Counted from the first letter of the stretch, positions 1 to 8,653 are shown. The stretch: DNA of 64,000 nucleotides from Clostridiaceae bacterium (GCA_011390155.1 JAABSW010000009.1:1-64000); one strand, 5' to 3'. The notes: generated by a model from the sequence alone, not told the origin. Made by a program: numbers and translations.

Positions 1-142
1 CGTCCTTATAATTCAGGGAGGAGTAAAGCACCTGGATTAATACATCTCCTTCAGGCAAATCTTCTTTCTGCCGTTGAATAACGGCTCTTCGATAAGCGTC
101 CCCCTCCTCAGTGATTCGAAAGGCTCGGAAACTGTCTTTCAT
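1..142 (-). CDS. Quinone oxidoreductase, YhdH/AcuI family (N-terminal part only)
   Basis: The reverse strand opens with ATG at 142 after a GGAAGGAG ribosome binding site and stays open to the window edge, so the ORF track missed it. The 47 visible residues begin MKDSFRAF and end LYSSLNYKD. The stretch LPEGDVLIQVLYSSLNYKD is typical of the N-terminal GroES-like domain of YhdH/AcuI medium-chain reductases (NADPH-dependent acrylyl-CoA reductase and relatives). The nucleotide-binding domain lies outside the window, so the family assignment rests on the N-terminus only and the substrate cannot be judged. Confidence 0.72.
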   Translation of the reverse strand, partial: MKDSFRAFRITEEGDAYRRAVIQRQKEDLPEGDVLIQVLYSSLNYKD

Positions 143-229
143 GATCAAAACTCCTTCCAACTCCATCAATGAGATAACTCGATCACTATCTTTGTACAAG
201 TATTAACTACCCAATAGTAAGGATTTGAA

Positions 230-721
230 TTAACTGATCCATGCAGCTCCTTGAGTTTCGATCTCCCATTTTTCATTTTTATACGTGACAACGGTACCAT
301 CATAGCCAATGGCACCTAACCCTGAACGCCATTTAGAGATGTCCATGGTGATGGAATTTCCCTTAATTGGCTCATCTTCAATCTCAAAGAGTATGCCTTC
401 TTCAAAGTATAAATCCTCTACATAACCTTCTTCTTTAAGTTCCTCAATGGTCATATCCAACACTGTGTAACCATAGCTTTCAATTTCTTGCAACAAGGCT
501 GTTTTTTCTTCGTCATTTAAATTTATGATTGAAGATGTATCCACCGCGATGTACTTTATCTTGTGATTAAGAGCGGTGTCTTCCACATACAATTTATCAA
601 TGACAGTTGTGTAGGCACCGACTTTATCAGTTACTTCACTTTGCGTGCAGGCTGCTGCAAAGACAGCGATGGATAGTATAAGCAGGATAATTACTTTTCG
701 TGACATCAGTTTTTTCTTCAT
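230..721 (-). CDS. Putative lipoprotein of unknown function
   Basis: The 163-residue product starts with a lysine-rich n-region, a hydrophobic stretch at about residues 9-23 and a lipobox (FAAAC), so it is probably lipid-anchored on the outer face of the membrane. The mature part is small and acidic with no motif I recognise. A good ribosome binding site (GGAGGGATCTT) sits before the ATG. It is transcribed in the same direction as the partial oxidoreductase beyond it, with about 90 bases between them. No function is offered. Confidence 0.7.
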   Translation of the reverse strand: MKKKLMSRKVIILLILSIAVFAAACTQSEVTDKVGAYTTVIDKLYVEDTALNHKIKYIAVDTSSIINLNDEEKTALLQEIESYGYTVLDMTIEELKEEGYVEDLYFEEGILFEIEDEPIKGNSITMDISKWRSGLGAIGYDGTVVTYKNEKWEIETQGAAWIS

Positions 722-896
722 AAGATCCCTCCGTAGACTGTTTATATAATAAGACGGAGATCATTGTCTTTAGTTCCACAGGAATTAATTGATCTTCAAG
801 CATGCAAAAGATAAAATAGTATGCATAATAGTGGAAAGAATTGTATTCAATGGGTATTCTAGTGAGGAAAATGGGCTGAAATGGAGTGACGACGTA

Positions 897-1388
897 ATGT
901 CTGGAAAGGTAAAATTTCGGGAAGCAACGGCAGAAGACAGTGATTTTCTCAGAGACATGTTTTATGAAGCGGTTTTTGTACCGGAGGGAGAGGAAAAACC
1001 GCCTTTTGACGTGATTGACGAACCTGTGCTTCAAAAATACACTTATAACTGGATGCTGCCCACAGACATGGGCCTGGTTGTTGAGTTGGATGGTGAGCCG
1101 GTGGGCATGTTTTGGGCCAGGCTTTTCTCAGTGGAAGCACCGGGTTATGGATATGTGGATGATCACACCCCGGAAGTCAGTATGGCCATCAAGCCTGAGT
1201 GGCAAGGCCAGGGAATAGGCAAAGTGCTCATGGTGCAGGCGCTAAATGCCCTTCGGGAACAGGGACATGCCAAGGTGTCCTTGAGTGTGTCCAAAGCCAA
1301 CAAAAGGGCTGTTGGGCTGTACCGTTCCATGGGGTTCACCATTGTGTCAGAGAACCAGGAAGACTATGTGATGGTTGGAGAGCCCTGA
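897..1388 (+). CDS. GNAT family N-acetyltransferase
   Basis: This is a 163-residue acetyl-CoA-dependent N-acetyltransferase. The ORF track starts at 789, but the ATG at 897 is preceded by a GGAGTGA site at good spacing and begins MSGKVKFREATAED, the usual first strand of the GNAT fold, so I chose 897. Motif A (WQGQGIGKVLM, acetyl-CoA pyrophosphate loop) lies at about residues 102-112. It is followed by the helix and NKRAVGLYRSMGF, the usual motif B end. The acceptor substrate cannot be told from sequence. It stands alone between a divergent lipoprotein gene and ahcY. Confidence 0.85.
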   Translation: MSGKVKFREATAEDSDFLRDMFYEAVFVPEGEEKPPFDVIDEPVLQKYTYNWMLPTDMGLVVELDGEPVGMFWARLFSVEAPGYGYVDDHTPEVSMAIKPEWQGQGIGKVLMVQALNALREQGHAKVSLSVSKANKRAVGLYRSMGFTIVSENQEDYVMVGEP

Positions 1389-1523
1389 TTCAGGGGTTGT
1401 ACATAATCGTTTCTTCCACTGTGTTCAAGCCTTACAAATGAATTCCCGATTGTTCTACCAGTTGAAGACTCATTTAATTGAACGTACACCTTGAAGAATA
1501 ACCGGGGGATCGCAGTGGTTTGA

Positions 1524-1558
1524 TTGTTCCGGCATCGATATTTCGAATATGCTATACT
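1524..1558 (+). promoter_or_regulatory. Possible vegetative promoter for ahcY
   Basis: TTGTTC (1524-1529), an 18-base spacer and TATGCT (1548-1553), with TATACT overlapping just after it, lie about 90 bases before the ahcY start. This is a moderate match to the sigma-A consensus. The 255-base gap before ahcY shows no other clear signal. Confidence 0.3.
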
Positions 1559-1643
1559 GATGGTAACATGGTCATTGAACCTGACATTACCCCATCAGGA
1601 GACAGTTAAGAAAAAATAAGGAGCCAATAAGGAGGAACAACTC

Positions 1644-2879
1644 ATGGAAAACAGGGAACAACTGCTTGTCACAGGTAACCAGAAACTGGACTGGGTGGCT
1701 GCCCACATGCCGGTCTTAAAGGCCATCGAAGGTCGCTTTCAGAAAGAACAGCCTTTTAAAGGACTGAAAATTGCCGTGTGCATTCACCTGGAAGCCAAAA
1801 CCGCCCATCTTTGTGAAGTGCTCCAGGCTGGCGGCGCCCAGGTGTTTCTCGCCGGCAGCAACCCCCTCTCCACCCAGGATGATGTGGCGGCAGCCATTGC
1901 GGCCCGCGGTGTGAAGGTCTTTGCCAGGCATGGATGCAAACCGGAAGAATACCTGCAGTTTATCCGGGAGATGATCCAGGAGGAACCCCATATCATTCTT
2001 GACGACGGGGGTGATGTGGTACAGCTGGTTCATGACGAATTTCCTCACCTAATTCCACAGATCATAGGCGGCTGTGAGGAAACCACCACCGGGGTGTTGC
2101 GAATGAAGGCCCGGGAAGCCGGCGGGCAACTGAAATTTCCCATGATCTCCGTCAACGACGCCATGAGTAAATACCTCTTTGATAACCGTTATGGCACAGG
2201 CCAGTCCGTGTGGACAGGCATCATGCAGACCACAAACCTGATCATCGCAGGTAAAAACGTTGTGGTGGCCGGCTATGGCTGGTGCGGCAAGGGTGTGGCC
2301 CACAAAGCCAAGGGGCTGGGCGCCAATGTCATTGTCACAGAAATCGATGCCATAAAAGCCATTGAAGCGGTGATGGACGGCTTTACCGTTATGCCCATGA
2401 CAGAGGCTTGCCCCTTAGGGGATTTCTTCGTCACTGTCACCGGCTGCTGCGACGTGATCACCACACCCCACTTTCCCCTGCTGAAAGACGGGGCCATCCT
2501 CACAAATGCCGGTCATTTTAATGTGGAGGTAGAGTATGAAGCCCTGGAAGCCTATGCCCTTAGCAAGCGTACGGTGCGCCATAATATCGTGGCTCACACC
2601 TTGCCCAATGACAAGGAAGTCTTCCTCATTGCCGAAGGACGCCTGGTGAACCTGGCTTCAGGTGACGGACATCCCGCAGAAATCATGGACACCTCCTTTG
2701 CAGTCCAGGCCCTCTGCGCTGAATACCTGACGCAAAATCAGCTGGAACCCGGTGTTTATGAAGTGCCGGAACACCTGGACCACCGGGTGGCAAAGATGAA
2801 GCTGGAAACCCTGGGGGTTTCCATTGACACCCTTACCCCCAAACAAGCCAACTACATGAAACAGTTTGACCACTCGTAA
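1644..2879 (+). CDS. ahcY: Adenosylhomocysteinase (S-adenosylhomocysteine hydrolase)
   Basis: The enzyme splits S-adenosylhomocysteine reversibly into adenosine and homocysteine using bound NAD, clearing the product of methyltransferases. Family signatures are visible: DDGGD at about residue 121, GCEETTTGVLRM at about 145, VNDAMSKYLFDNRYGTGQS at about 170, the NAD loop GYGWCGKG at about 210 and NAGHFNVE at about 290. At 411 residues it is the short form found in archaea, Thermotoga and many Clostridia. It lacks the insertion of the longer form and its usual C-terminal tail, ending instead in LTPKQANYMKQFDHS. The ribosome binding site is AAGGAGG. It is a single-gene unit closed by a terminator, with no sahH-linked methionine-cycle neighbours. 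Confidence 0.96.
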   Translation: MENREQLLVTGNQKLDWVAAHMPVLKAIEGRFQKEQPFKGLKIAVCIHLEAKTAHLCEVLQAGGAQVFLAGSNPLSTQDDVAAAIAARGVKVFARHGCKPEEYLQFIREMIQEEPHIILDDGGDVVQLVHDEFPHLIPQIIGGCEETTTGVLRMKAREAGGQLKFPMISVNDAMSKYLFDNRYGTGQSVWTGIMQTTNLIIAGKNVVVAGYGWCGKGVAHKAKGLGANVIVTEIDAIKAIEAVMDGFTVMPMTEACPLGDFFVTVTGCCDVITTPHFPLLKDGAILTNAGHFNVEVEYEALEAYALSKRTVRHNIVAHTLPNDKEVFLIAEGRLVNLASGDGHPAEIMDTSFAVQALCAEYLTQNQLEPGVYEVPEHLDHRVAKMKLETLGVSIDTLTPKQANYMKQFDHS

Positions 2880-2906
2880 CCCATCTTAACATCCATACGA
2901 AGCAAA

Positions 2907-2970
2907 CAACCCCGACAAATGATGATCTGTTATCTGATCACATATACCGGGGTTGATTTATATTTTTTTC
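2907..2970 (+). terminator. Rho-independent terminator after ahcY
   Basis: CAACCCCG (2907-2914) pairs with CGGGGTTG (2948-2955) and is followed by a T-rich run ATTTATATTTTTTTC. It closes the ahcY transcript before the sigma-54 activator gene. Confidence 0.75.
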
Positions 2971-3100
2971 AATTGTGTGTCCTCCTTACTAGTACGATGT
3001 TCATTGGGTATGAATCATCAAACTTATCTTGATGTGAATGTCCCTTCAGATATGCCTATGCTATAATGAACTAAATGCCTGTTATGATTGGGGTGAAATC

Positions 3101-4957
3101 ATGGCGTCCAAGATCATGTTGATAGCACCGAATGAAGAAATCTACAAAATAGGTATGCAAGTGATCCAGGAAGAACAGTTACCTGCAGACGCACTCATCG
3201 GAAATCTATCTGTTGGTGCTCAACTTGCCAAAGCTTCGGTTGAAGAAGGCTATGAAGTTCTCGTCAGCCGTGGTGGCACTTATTTAGAGATTGTGAACAC
3301 CATTAAACGAGTGCCTTGTGTGCCCATCTACGTTACCACCATTGACTTGATGGAAGCAATGAAGAAAGCGGTGGTTTACAGCAAACGTATTGGCGTTGTT
3401 GGTTATGCCAATACCATCTACGAAGCTTCGTCATTGGGAGATTACCTGCACTATGATGTGGTGGAGATATCTGTTAAGGACCCTGCTCTATTAAAGGAGA
3501 GGTTAAAAACAGAGGCGTTACATGGTCTGAAAGTAATAGTAGGGGACACGATTTCTGTAAAAACTGCCAGGGAAATAGGGTTGAAGGGGATTTTGATAGA
3601 ATCTGGGAAACGCGCAGTTTATGAAGCGCTGATTCGCGCAATGGATCTATCGAGAATCCGCATGAAAGATGCACTGGAGCAAGGCAGACTGATTACCATA
3701 TTGAACTCAGTGGATGAAGGAATCATCGCCACTGACCATGAAGGAACCGTAACACATATAAACCCTGTAGCACTACAGATATTTGATTTTACCGCAAGTG
3801 ATATTATTGGAAACCGTATTCAGGAGTACCTTCCTGATGACAGGGTTAAAGAGGAAATCGTCAACATATCAAACAAACAGTATTTATATAATGCACAACA
3901 GATTGTCTATGAAGGAAGTTATGAAGCCGGCCATGTGATTACCCTTAAGGCTCTCAAAAGTATTCAGGATACAGAGACAAAGGTTAGAAAGAAGCTTCAT
4001 AAAAGCGGCCTCATTGCAAAAAAAGCCATCAAGGATATTTTAGGTGACAGCAGCGCCATAAAAAAAGTAAAAGAGGAAATTATTAAGATAAGTGATTCCA
4101 ATGCCACAGTACTTATTCAAGGGCGGACAGGTGTTGGAAAAGAAATGATCGCCCAGAGCATTCATAACTTGAGTCCACGACGGGAGGGGCCCTTTGTTGG
4201 TGTAAACTGCGCTGCTTTTTCTGAGAGCCTTTTGGAAAGTGAACTCTTTGGCTATGTTGAAGGCAGTTTTACAGACGCCAGAAAAGGTGGAAAAGAGGGC
4301 TTGTTCGAATTGGCTCACAGGGGCACCATATTTCTGGATGAAATCAGTGAAATGAGTTTATCCGTTCAGGCAAAAGTGCTTCGAGTGATGCAGGAACGGG
4401 AAGTTATGAGGCTTGGGGACAACAGAATCATGCCTGTTGATATCCGCATACTTGTTGCAACCAATGAAAGTTTGTGGGATGCGGTGGGGAAAAAGTTATT
4501 CCGGGAAGATTTATATTATCGGGTGAATGTGCTGGGTTTAGAAGTGCCCGACCTGGCACAAAGAAAATCAGATATACCGCTGCTGGCGGAACATTATCTT
4601 AGAAAAAATGCATCATTTCTTCACATTGAACCAGGTTGCTTTGAACCTTTAAAGCGTTTTCACTGGCCTGGTAATGTGAGGCAGTTAAACAATTTTGTGG
4701 AACAGCTGATTGTGTTTACGACGAACAATGAAATAACCATGAGAGATGTTCAAAAACGACTTGATAAGCTCATGCAACAACACAACACCTCTTTATCAGG
4801 GTTGGTTCATCCGAAAAAAAGAATAACGGACAAAATCATAGAAGAAACCCTGGTAAATTTCAATGGTAACCAAACAGCTGCGGCTGAAGCCTTGGGCATT
4901 GACCGTTCTACATTATACCGGCGGCTGAAGAAAATGGAGACGAAAAGCAACAAATAA
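3101..4957 (+). CDS. Sigma-54-dependent transcriptional activator, PrpR family
   Basis: This enhancer-binding protein probably switches on the acid-sugar operon that follows. I chose the ATG at 3101 (GGGGTGA site upstream; begins MASKIMLIAPNEEI) over the upstream in-frame ATG at 3038. Domains in order are PrpR_N ligand-sensing (about 1-170), PAS (about 195-290, SVDEGIIATDHEGTVTHINP), AAA+ (about 310-545) and a Fis-type helix-turn-helix (about 575-618, NQTAAAEALGIDRSTLYRRL). Walker A is GRTGVGKE and Walker B is GTIFLDEIS. The sigma-54 contact loop reads GSFTDA rather than GAFTGA. PrpR_N domains are thought to bind small organic acids, which fits an inducer made from the operon's substrate. A TATAAT element lies at 3062-3067. 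Confidence 0.93.
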   Translation: MASKIMLIAPNEEIYKIGMQVIQEEQLPADALIGNLSVGAQLAKASVEEGYEVLVSRGGTYLEIVNTIKRVPCVPIYVTTIDLMEAMKKAVVYSKRIGVVGYANTIYEASSLGDYLHYDVVEISVKDPALLKERLKTEALHGLKVIVGDTISVKTAREIGLKGILIESGKRAVYEALIRAMDLSRIRMKDALEQGRLITILNSVDEGIIATDHEGTVTHINPVALQIFDFTASDIIGNRIQEYLPDDRVKEEIVNISNKQYLYNAQQIVYEGSYEAGHVITLKALKSIQDTETKVRKKLHKSGLIAKKAIKDILGDSSAIKKVKEEIIKISDSNATVLIQGRTGVGKEMIAQSIHNLSPRREGPFVGVNCAAFSESLLESELFGYVEGSFTDARKGGKEGLFELAHRGTIFLDEISEMSLSVQAKVLRVMQEREVMRLGDNRIMPVDIRILVATNESLWDAVGKKLFREDLYYRVNVLGLEVPDLAQRKSDIPLLAEHYLRKNASFLHIEPGCFEPLKRFHWPGNVRQLNNFVEQLIVFTTNNEITMRDVQKRLDKLMQQHNTSLSGLVHPKKRITDKIIEETLVNFNGNQTAAAEALGIDRSTLYRRLKKMETKSNK

Positions 4958-4980
4958 TCGATGCACACATAACAAGAAGA

Positions 4981-5020
4981 TGCAATGTTGCAAATGCAAT
5001 GTTGCATTTTTTTATGCAAC
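4981..5020 (+). promoter_or_regulatory. Tandem operator palindromes (upstream activator sites)
   Basis: TGCAATGTTGCA occurs twice, at 4981-4992 and 4995-5006, exactly 14 bases apart, followed by a half-site TGCAAC at 5015-5020. Each is a TGCAA-N2-TTGCA inverted repeat, and they lie about 80-105 bases upstream of the -24/-12 promoter, the normal place for binding of a sigma-54 activator. The second copy runs into TTTTTTT, so the same DNA may also end transcription of the activator gene. Binding by the neighbouring PrpR-type protein is inferred. Confidence 0.75.
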
Positions 5021-5085
5021 AATCCGGAATATTGACAAAATTCAGACAATGTGGCCGCATCAACGCTTTCCTCTTAAACGTATTG

Positions 5086-5103
5086 TTGGCATGTAAGTTG
5101 CAT
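5086..5103 (+). promoter_or_regulatory. Sigma-54 (-24/-12) promoter of the acid-sugar operon
   Basis: TTGGCATG-N4-TTGCAT matches the sigma-54 consensus TTGGCACG-N4-TTGCW, with the invariant GG and GC at the right spacing. It lies 42-59 bases before the start of the kinase gene and just downstream of the activator sites. Confidence 0.88.
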
Positions 5104-5144
5104 TATATATAAAAAAGAATTTGGGATGGGAGGAGGGATGTGAA

Positions 5145-6431
5145 GTGTGTGTGGCCATTATTGGTGACGATTTAAGTGGATCCAGTGACACAGCGGTATC
5201 ATTCATCCATTATGGATTTAGAAGTTGCGTTATTAATTACCCGGAAGGTTTTGAGGCAGAAATTAGTGATTGCGATGTTTTATCTGTATCCACTAACACA
5301 AGGGAACTTGATGGACCAGAAGCTGCAAAAATCGTACGCGAGGTCGTGGTTGTTCTTATGAAAATGGGTGTGAAGAACGTATATAAAAAAATTGATTCCA
5401 CGTGGCGTGGCAACGTTGGTTACGAAATTGAAGCCATTATGGAAGCCATGGACATCGATATCGCAGTGATCTGTTCTGCTTTTCCTGAAATGAAGCGTAC
5501 CATAAGTCATGGACACCTCTATGTCGACGAAGTGCAACTTGAAGATACACCAATAGCCGATGATCCAAACAGGCCTGTGAAAGATTCCTTTCTGCCAAGA
5601 TTATTACAGGAACAAACAGACCTGCAGGTGCACTTAATAGACAGGGAAGTTGTTACAAAGGGACCGGAAATTTTGTATGATACCATACTGAACGTCTCCA
5701 ATAATAAAAAAACCATGATACTGGTGGATGCAGTGACAAACGATGACCTTGATACAGTGGCCTCCATCAATCCGCACAATAGTGAGAAGATACTTTTTTG
5801 TGGATCAGCAGGCATGTCCAATGCCATGCTTTCAGCGGGTAAGTTTGCAACTGCCTCAAAAGCGCCTCCGGTCTTAGTGATTGTAGGAAGTGTACATCCG
5901 CAAAACAAAAAAATGATCGATCACACTGTAAAGTACGGAAGTGCCAAAGAAATTTTTATTGATCCTCAGCGATTCGTTGAAGGAATGGACCTAAGTGATG
6001 AGATTAAAAAAACGATTGACCTCATGCGACAGGGAAATAACGTGATCATCCATGCCTATCAAACTACAGAGGAAAGAAAAGTGGCTCGTGTCAAGGGATT
6101 TAGTAAAGGCTTGAACGAATCAGATATTTCACTCCTTATTAACAAAGGGCTGCAGAAAATCGCAGGTGAGGTTTTTAAAGACCATCAAGTGGCAGGGGTT
6201 ATGGTAACCGGTGGTTCAACCGCCTTACATTTTTTGAGAGGTGTTCAGGGTGCCGGTATTCGTATGATTGAAGAACTGGAAGTGGGTGTGCCCTACGGTA
6301 CTGTAATCGGAGGACCTCTCGATGGCACTGGTATTATTACAAAAGCGGGAGGTTTTGGCACTGAAACGGTTATGATCAAAGGAATTAAGTTACTTCAGTG
6401 GAAATATTTGTCAGGGAGGAATCGCCAATGA
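5145..6431 (+). CDS. Four-carbon acid sugar kinase family protein (DUF1537)
   Basis: An ATP-dependent kinase predicted to phosphorylate the terminal hydroxyl of a C4 acid sugar such as threonate or erythronate. The track begins at TTG 5121, but GTG at 5145 has an ideal GGAGGAGG site 8-9 bases upstream and gives VCVAIIGDDLSGSSDTA, matching the family's opening motif (ADDLTGAxDT). Further family marks are KKIDSTWRGNVG near residue 83 and the C-terminal ATP-binding part VTGGSTA with GGPLDGTGIITKAGGFG near 350-415. The length of about 428 residues is normal. It is the first gene after the sigma-54 promoter and is followed at once by a PdxA2-like gene, the pairing known from D-threonate catabolism (DtnK/PdxA2). 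Confidence 0.9.
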   Translation: MCVAIIGDDLSGSSDTAVSFIHYGFRSCVINYPEGFEAEISDCDVLSVSTNTRELDGPEAAKIVREVVVVLMKMGVKNVYKKIDSTWRGNVGYEIEAIMEAMDIDIAVICSAFPEMKRTISHGHLYVDEVQLEDTPIADDPNRPVKDSFLPRLLQEQTDLQVHLIDREVVTKGPEILYDTILNVSNNKKTMILVDAVTNDDLDTVASINPHNSEKILFCGSAGMSNAMLSAGKFATASKAPPVLVIVGSVHPQNKKMIDHTVKYGSAKEIFIDPQRFVEGMDLSDEIKKTIDLMRQGNNVIIHAYQTTEERKVARVKGFSKGLNESDISLLINKGLQKIAGEVFKDHQVAGVMVTGGSTALHFLRGVQGAGIRMIEELEVGVPYGTVIGGPLDGTGIITKAGGFGTETVMIKGIKLLQWKYLSGRNRQ

Positions 6432-7447
6432 AAAACAGACCAATTTTGGCAATTACCATGGGTGATCCATGTGGAATAGGCGCGGAAATAGCAGTTAAAG
6501 CCCTTTCGGAAAAAAGCATGTATGAAGAAGCGCGACCATTGATCATTGGGGATAAAGAAAGAATAAGACAAAGCCTTGCATTTGTGGATATACCATTGAA
6601 AATTAATGTGGTCACAACACCTGATGACGCTGTCTATGAACATGGCACGTTGGATGTTCTCCACATGGAAGTGCCCGGCGTTTCTGAACTGGGTTATGGT
6701 AAAGTCAATGCCCTGGCAGGTGAAGCTGCGGTTACTTATATCTTCAAATCCATCGATTTGGCAAAGGAAAGGCAAGTTGATGCCGTGGTCACGGGACCCA
6801 TCAACAAAGAGTCAATGCACATGGCAGGCCATCATTATCCTGGTCATACAGAAATCTTTGCACAGCGAACAGACACAAAAGATTATGCCATGATGTTGTC
6901 AGCAGAGGGTTATTTTGTCATTCATGTCAGCACACACTGTTCACTCCGGGAAGCCTGTGACCGGGCAAAAAAAGAGCGGGTCAAAAAGGTGATTCAACTG
7001 GCCTACGAATTAGTGACAGTCAATGATATGCCCAACAAAAACATCGGGATCGCAGGGCTTAACCCCCACAGCGGTGAGAATGGGGCTTTTGGAACAGAAG
7101 AGGTGGACGAAATTATTCCGGCAATGGAAGAATCCAGGCAAGAAATCCCTGGTATTCAACTCATAGGACCAGTACCGCCAGACAGCTTATTTGTCAAAGC
7201 GAAGCGTAATGATTATCGGGTGATGGCGGTGATGTACCATGACCAGGGGCATATACCCATGAAAATCATCAATTTTGACGAAGGGGTTAATGTCACACTG
7301 GGACTGCCCATCATAAGAACATCTGTTGACCATGGAACAGCTTTTGGAAAAGCTGGCAAAGGCACAGCTTCCGCCAAAAGTTTACATGCAGCCATAGCGT
7401 TAGGAATTGAAATGGCCTTGAATAAATTTTACAAGAAGGAGGTGTAG
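6428..7447 (+). CDS. pdxA2: PdxA2-like 4-phospho-threonate/erythronate 3-dehydrogenase
   Basis: A PdxA-family NAD-dependent oxidative decarboxylase. Because it follows a DUF1537 kinase, it is better read as PdxA2, which turns 4-phospho-threonate or -erythronate into dihydroxyacetone phosphate and CO2, than as the vitamin B6 enzyme PdxA. The ATG at 6428 has a GGGAGGAA site and overlaps the kinase stop by 4 bases; the track's 6398 start is upstream of that. Motifs are ITMGDPCGIGAEIA at the N-terminus and the metal-binding histidines in GHTEIF, NPHSGENG and YHDQGHIPMK. The length, 339 residues, is standard for the family. Confidence 0.9.
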   Translation: MKNRPILAITMGDPCGIGAEIAVKALSEKSMYEEARPLIIGDKERIRQSLAFVDIPLKINVVTTPDDAVYEHGTLDVLHMEVPGVSELGYGKVNALAGEAAVTYIFKSIDLAKERQVDAVVTGPINKESMHMAGHHYPGHTEIFAQRTDTKDYAMMLSAEGYFVIHVSTHCSLREACDRAKKERVKKVIQLAYELVTVNDMPNKNIGIAGLNPHSGENGAFGTEEVDEIIPAMEESRQEIPGIQLIGPVPPDSLFVKAKRNDYRVMAVMYHDQGHIPMKIINFDEGVNVTLGLPIIRTSVDHGTAFGKAGKGTASAKSLHAAIALGIEMALNKFYKKEV

Positions 7448-7503
7448 ATTAGATTAATCCGTTATTTATTTGGAAAACAACAGAAACAAAGGAGGAGAGC
7501 TTC

Positions 7504-8571
7504 ATGAATTTAAGAAAATGGATGGTTTTGATTCTGGCATTGGTAATGGTACTATCGGTAGCGGCATGTTCGCCTCAAGAGGAAGCACCGGCAGAAGAGC
7601 CTGAAACACCGGCAGAAGAACCGGCAGAAGAACCAGCAGAAGAACCAGCAGAGCCAGCAGAAGATTACAGCAGCTATCCTGAAAAACCCATCGTTGTCTT
7701 TCAGGGATTTGCCCCCGGTGGCGGAAGTGATGCATTAGCTCAGTTAACACAACCATTTTTAGGAGAAATTTTGGACATTACCTTTGTTAATCAATACATT
7801 CCTGGGGCAACGGGTGCAATCGCCTGGACACAACTGGCGAAATCAACAGACCCAGATGGCTACACCATCAGTATTACCAATACACCAATGTTGCAAACAA
7901 ACTACATTATGAATGAAGACATTACCTATAACATTACAGAACTGACACCAATTGCCAATGTTGTAACTGACCCAGGTTTAATCGTTGTTGGTGCAGACAG
8001 CCCCTTCGAAACCATTGAAGATTTAATGGCAGCAGCAGAAGCAGATCCTGAAGGCATAACAGTGGGTAACTCAGGGGTTGGCGGAGATGATTTCTTCTCC
8101 ACGTTGATCTTCCAAATGGAAACTGGACTGAAATTTATCCTGGTTCCCTTTGAAGGTGACGGACCATCCTGGCAGGCAGCGGCTGGCGGCCAGATTGACG
8201 CATCCTTTAATAACCTGGGCATCACCTTCCCGCAAATTGAAGCTGGCACACTGAGACCGTTGGCCATCTTTGCCGAGGAAAGAGACCCCAACATACCAGA
8301 CATCCCCACCATGAAAGAATTAGGCTATGATATAGTTAACGGATCATCACGGGGCTACAGTGCACCGGCTGGGCTTCCGCAGCCAATACTCGATGAACTG
8401 ATTGCCGCCTTTGAAGAAATGGGAAATGACCCTGAATTCTTGCAGGCAGCAGCAGATCGTGCATTGCCTGTCGACATCAAAACCGGTGATGAATATGCAG
8501 AGTATCTGAGAGGTCACGAAGATATCTTTGGCCAAATCTGGGAAGAAGTTAAGAGCGAATACACACAATAA
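7504..8571 (+). CDS. tctC: TctC-type tripartite tricarboxylate transporter substrate-binding lipoprotein
   Basis: The extracytoplasmic solute receptor of a TTT transporter, capturing a carboxylate for TctAB. It has a signal peptide with lipobox SVAAC at residues 19-23, so the mature protein is lipid-anchored. A repetitive acidic linker of PAEEP units follows (about 24-55), then the Bug/TctC fold starting YPEKPIVVFQGFAPGGGSD, with GVGGDD and FEGDGPSWQAAAGGQID typical of the carboxylate-binding loops. The total is 355 residues. The ribosome binding site is AGGAGGAG. The ligand is presumably the acid sugar degraded by the operon. A stable hairpin lies between this gene and tctB. Confidence 0.93.
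   Translation: MNLRKWMVLILALVMVLSVAACSPQEEAPAEEPETPAEEPAEEPAEEPAEPAEDYSSYPEKPIVVFQGFAPGGGSDALAQLTQPFLGEILDITFVNQYIPGATGAIAWTQLAKSTDPDGYTISITNTPMLQTNYIMNEDITYNITELTPIANVVTDPGLIVVGADSPFETIEDLMAAAEADPEGITVGNSGVGGDDFFSTLIFQMETGLKFILVPFEGDGPSWQAAAGGQIDASFNNLGITFPQIEAGTLRPLAIFAEERDPNIPDIPTMKELGYDIVNGSSRGYSAPAGLPQPILDELIAAFEEMGNDPEFLQAAADRALPVDIKTGDEYAEYLRGHEDIFGQIWEEVKSEYTQ
7584..7665 (+). repeat. In-gene GCAGAAGAACCG/A repeat coding the PAEE linker
   Basis: About six imperfect copies of a 12-base unit (GCAGAAGAACCG or GCAGAAGAACCA) encode a proline-alanine-glutamate tether between the lipobox and the binding domain of TctC. It is a spacer and probably varies in length between strains. Confidence 0.75.
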
Positions 8572-8578
8572 ACCATTT

Positions 8579-8610
8579 CAGCAGGGTAGGGATCAATCTC
8601 TACCCTGCTG
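8579..8610 (+). other. Intergenic hairpin between tctC and tctB
   Basis: CAGCAGGGTAG (8579-8589) and CTACCCTGCTG (8600-8610) form a perfect 11-base-pair stem with a 10-base loop. No T-run follows, so it is not a plain terminator. Stem-loops after binding-protein genes often protect the upstream message and allow more receptor than permease to be made; that role is inferred. Confidence 0.7.
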
Positions 8611-8653
8611 TTACAAGGCCTGATGGCCGAGAAAGGTTCAGGAGGTTCGTCCC

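Noticed and set aside
636-1034. Reverse ORF of 132 aa
   Set aside because: It overlaps the lipoprotein and acetyltransferase genes, has no ribosome binding site and no recognisable domain; it is a shadow.
6428-7447. Vitamin B6 biosynthesis enzyme PdxA
   Set aside because: The family fits, but direct coupling to a DUF1537 kinase under a sigma-54 promoter favours PdxA2 in tetronate catabolism.
7584-7665. CRISPR-like or regulatory repeat array
   Set aside because: The 12-base units are in frame, have no spacers and encode the PAEE linker of TctC.
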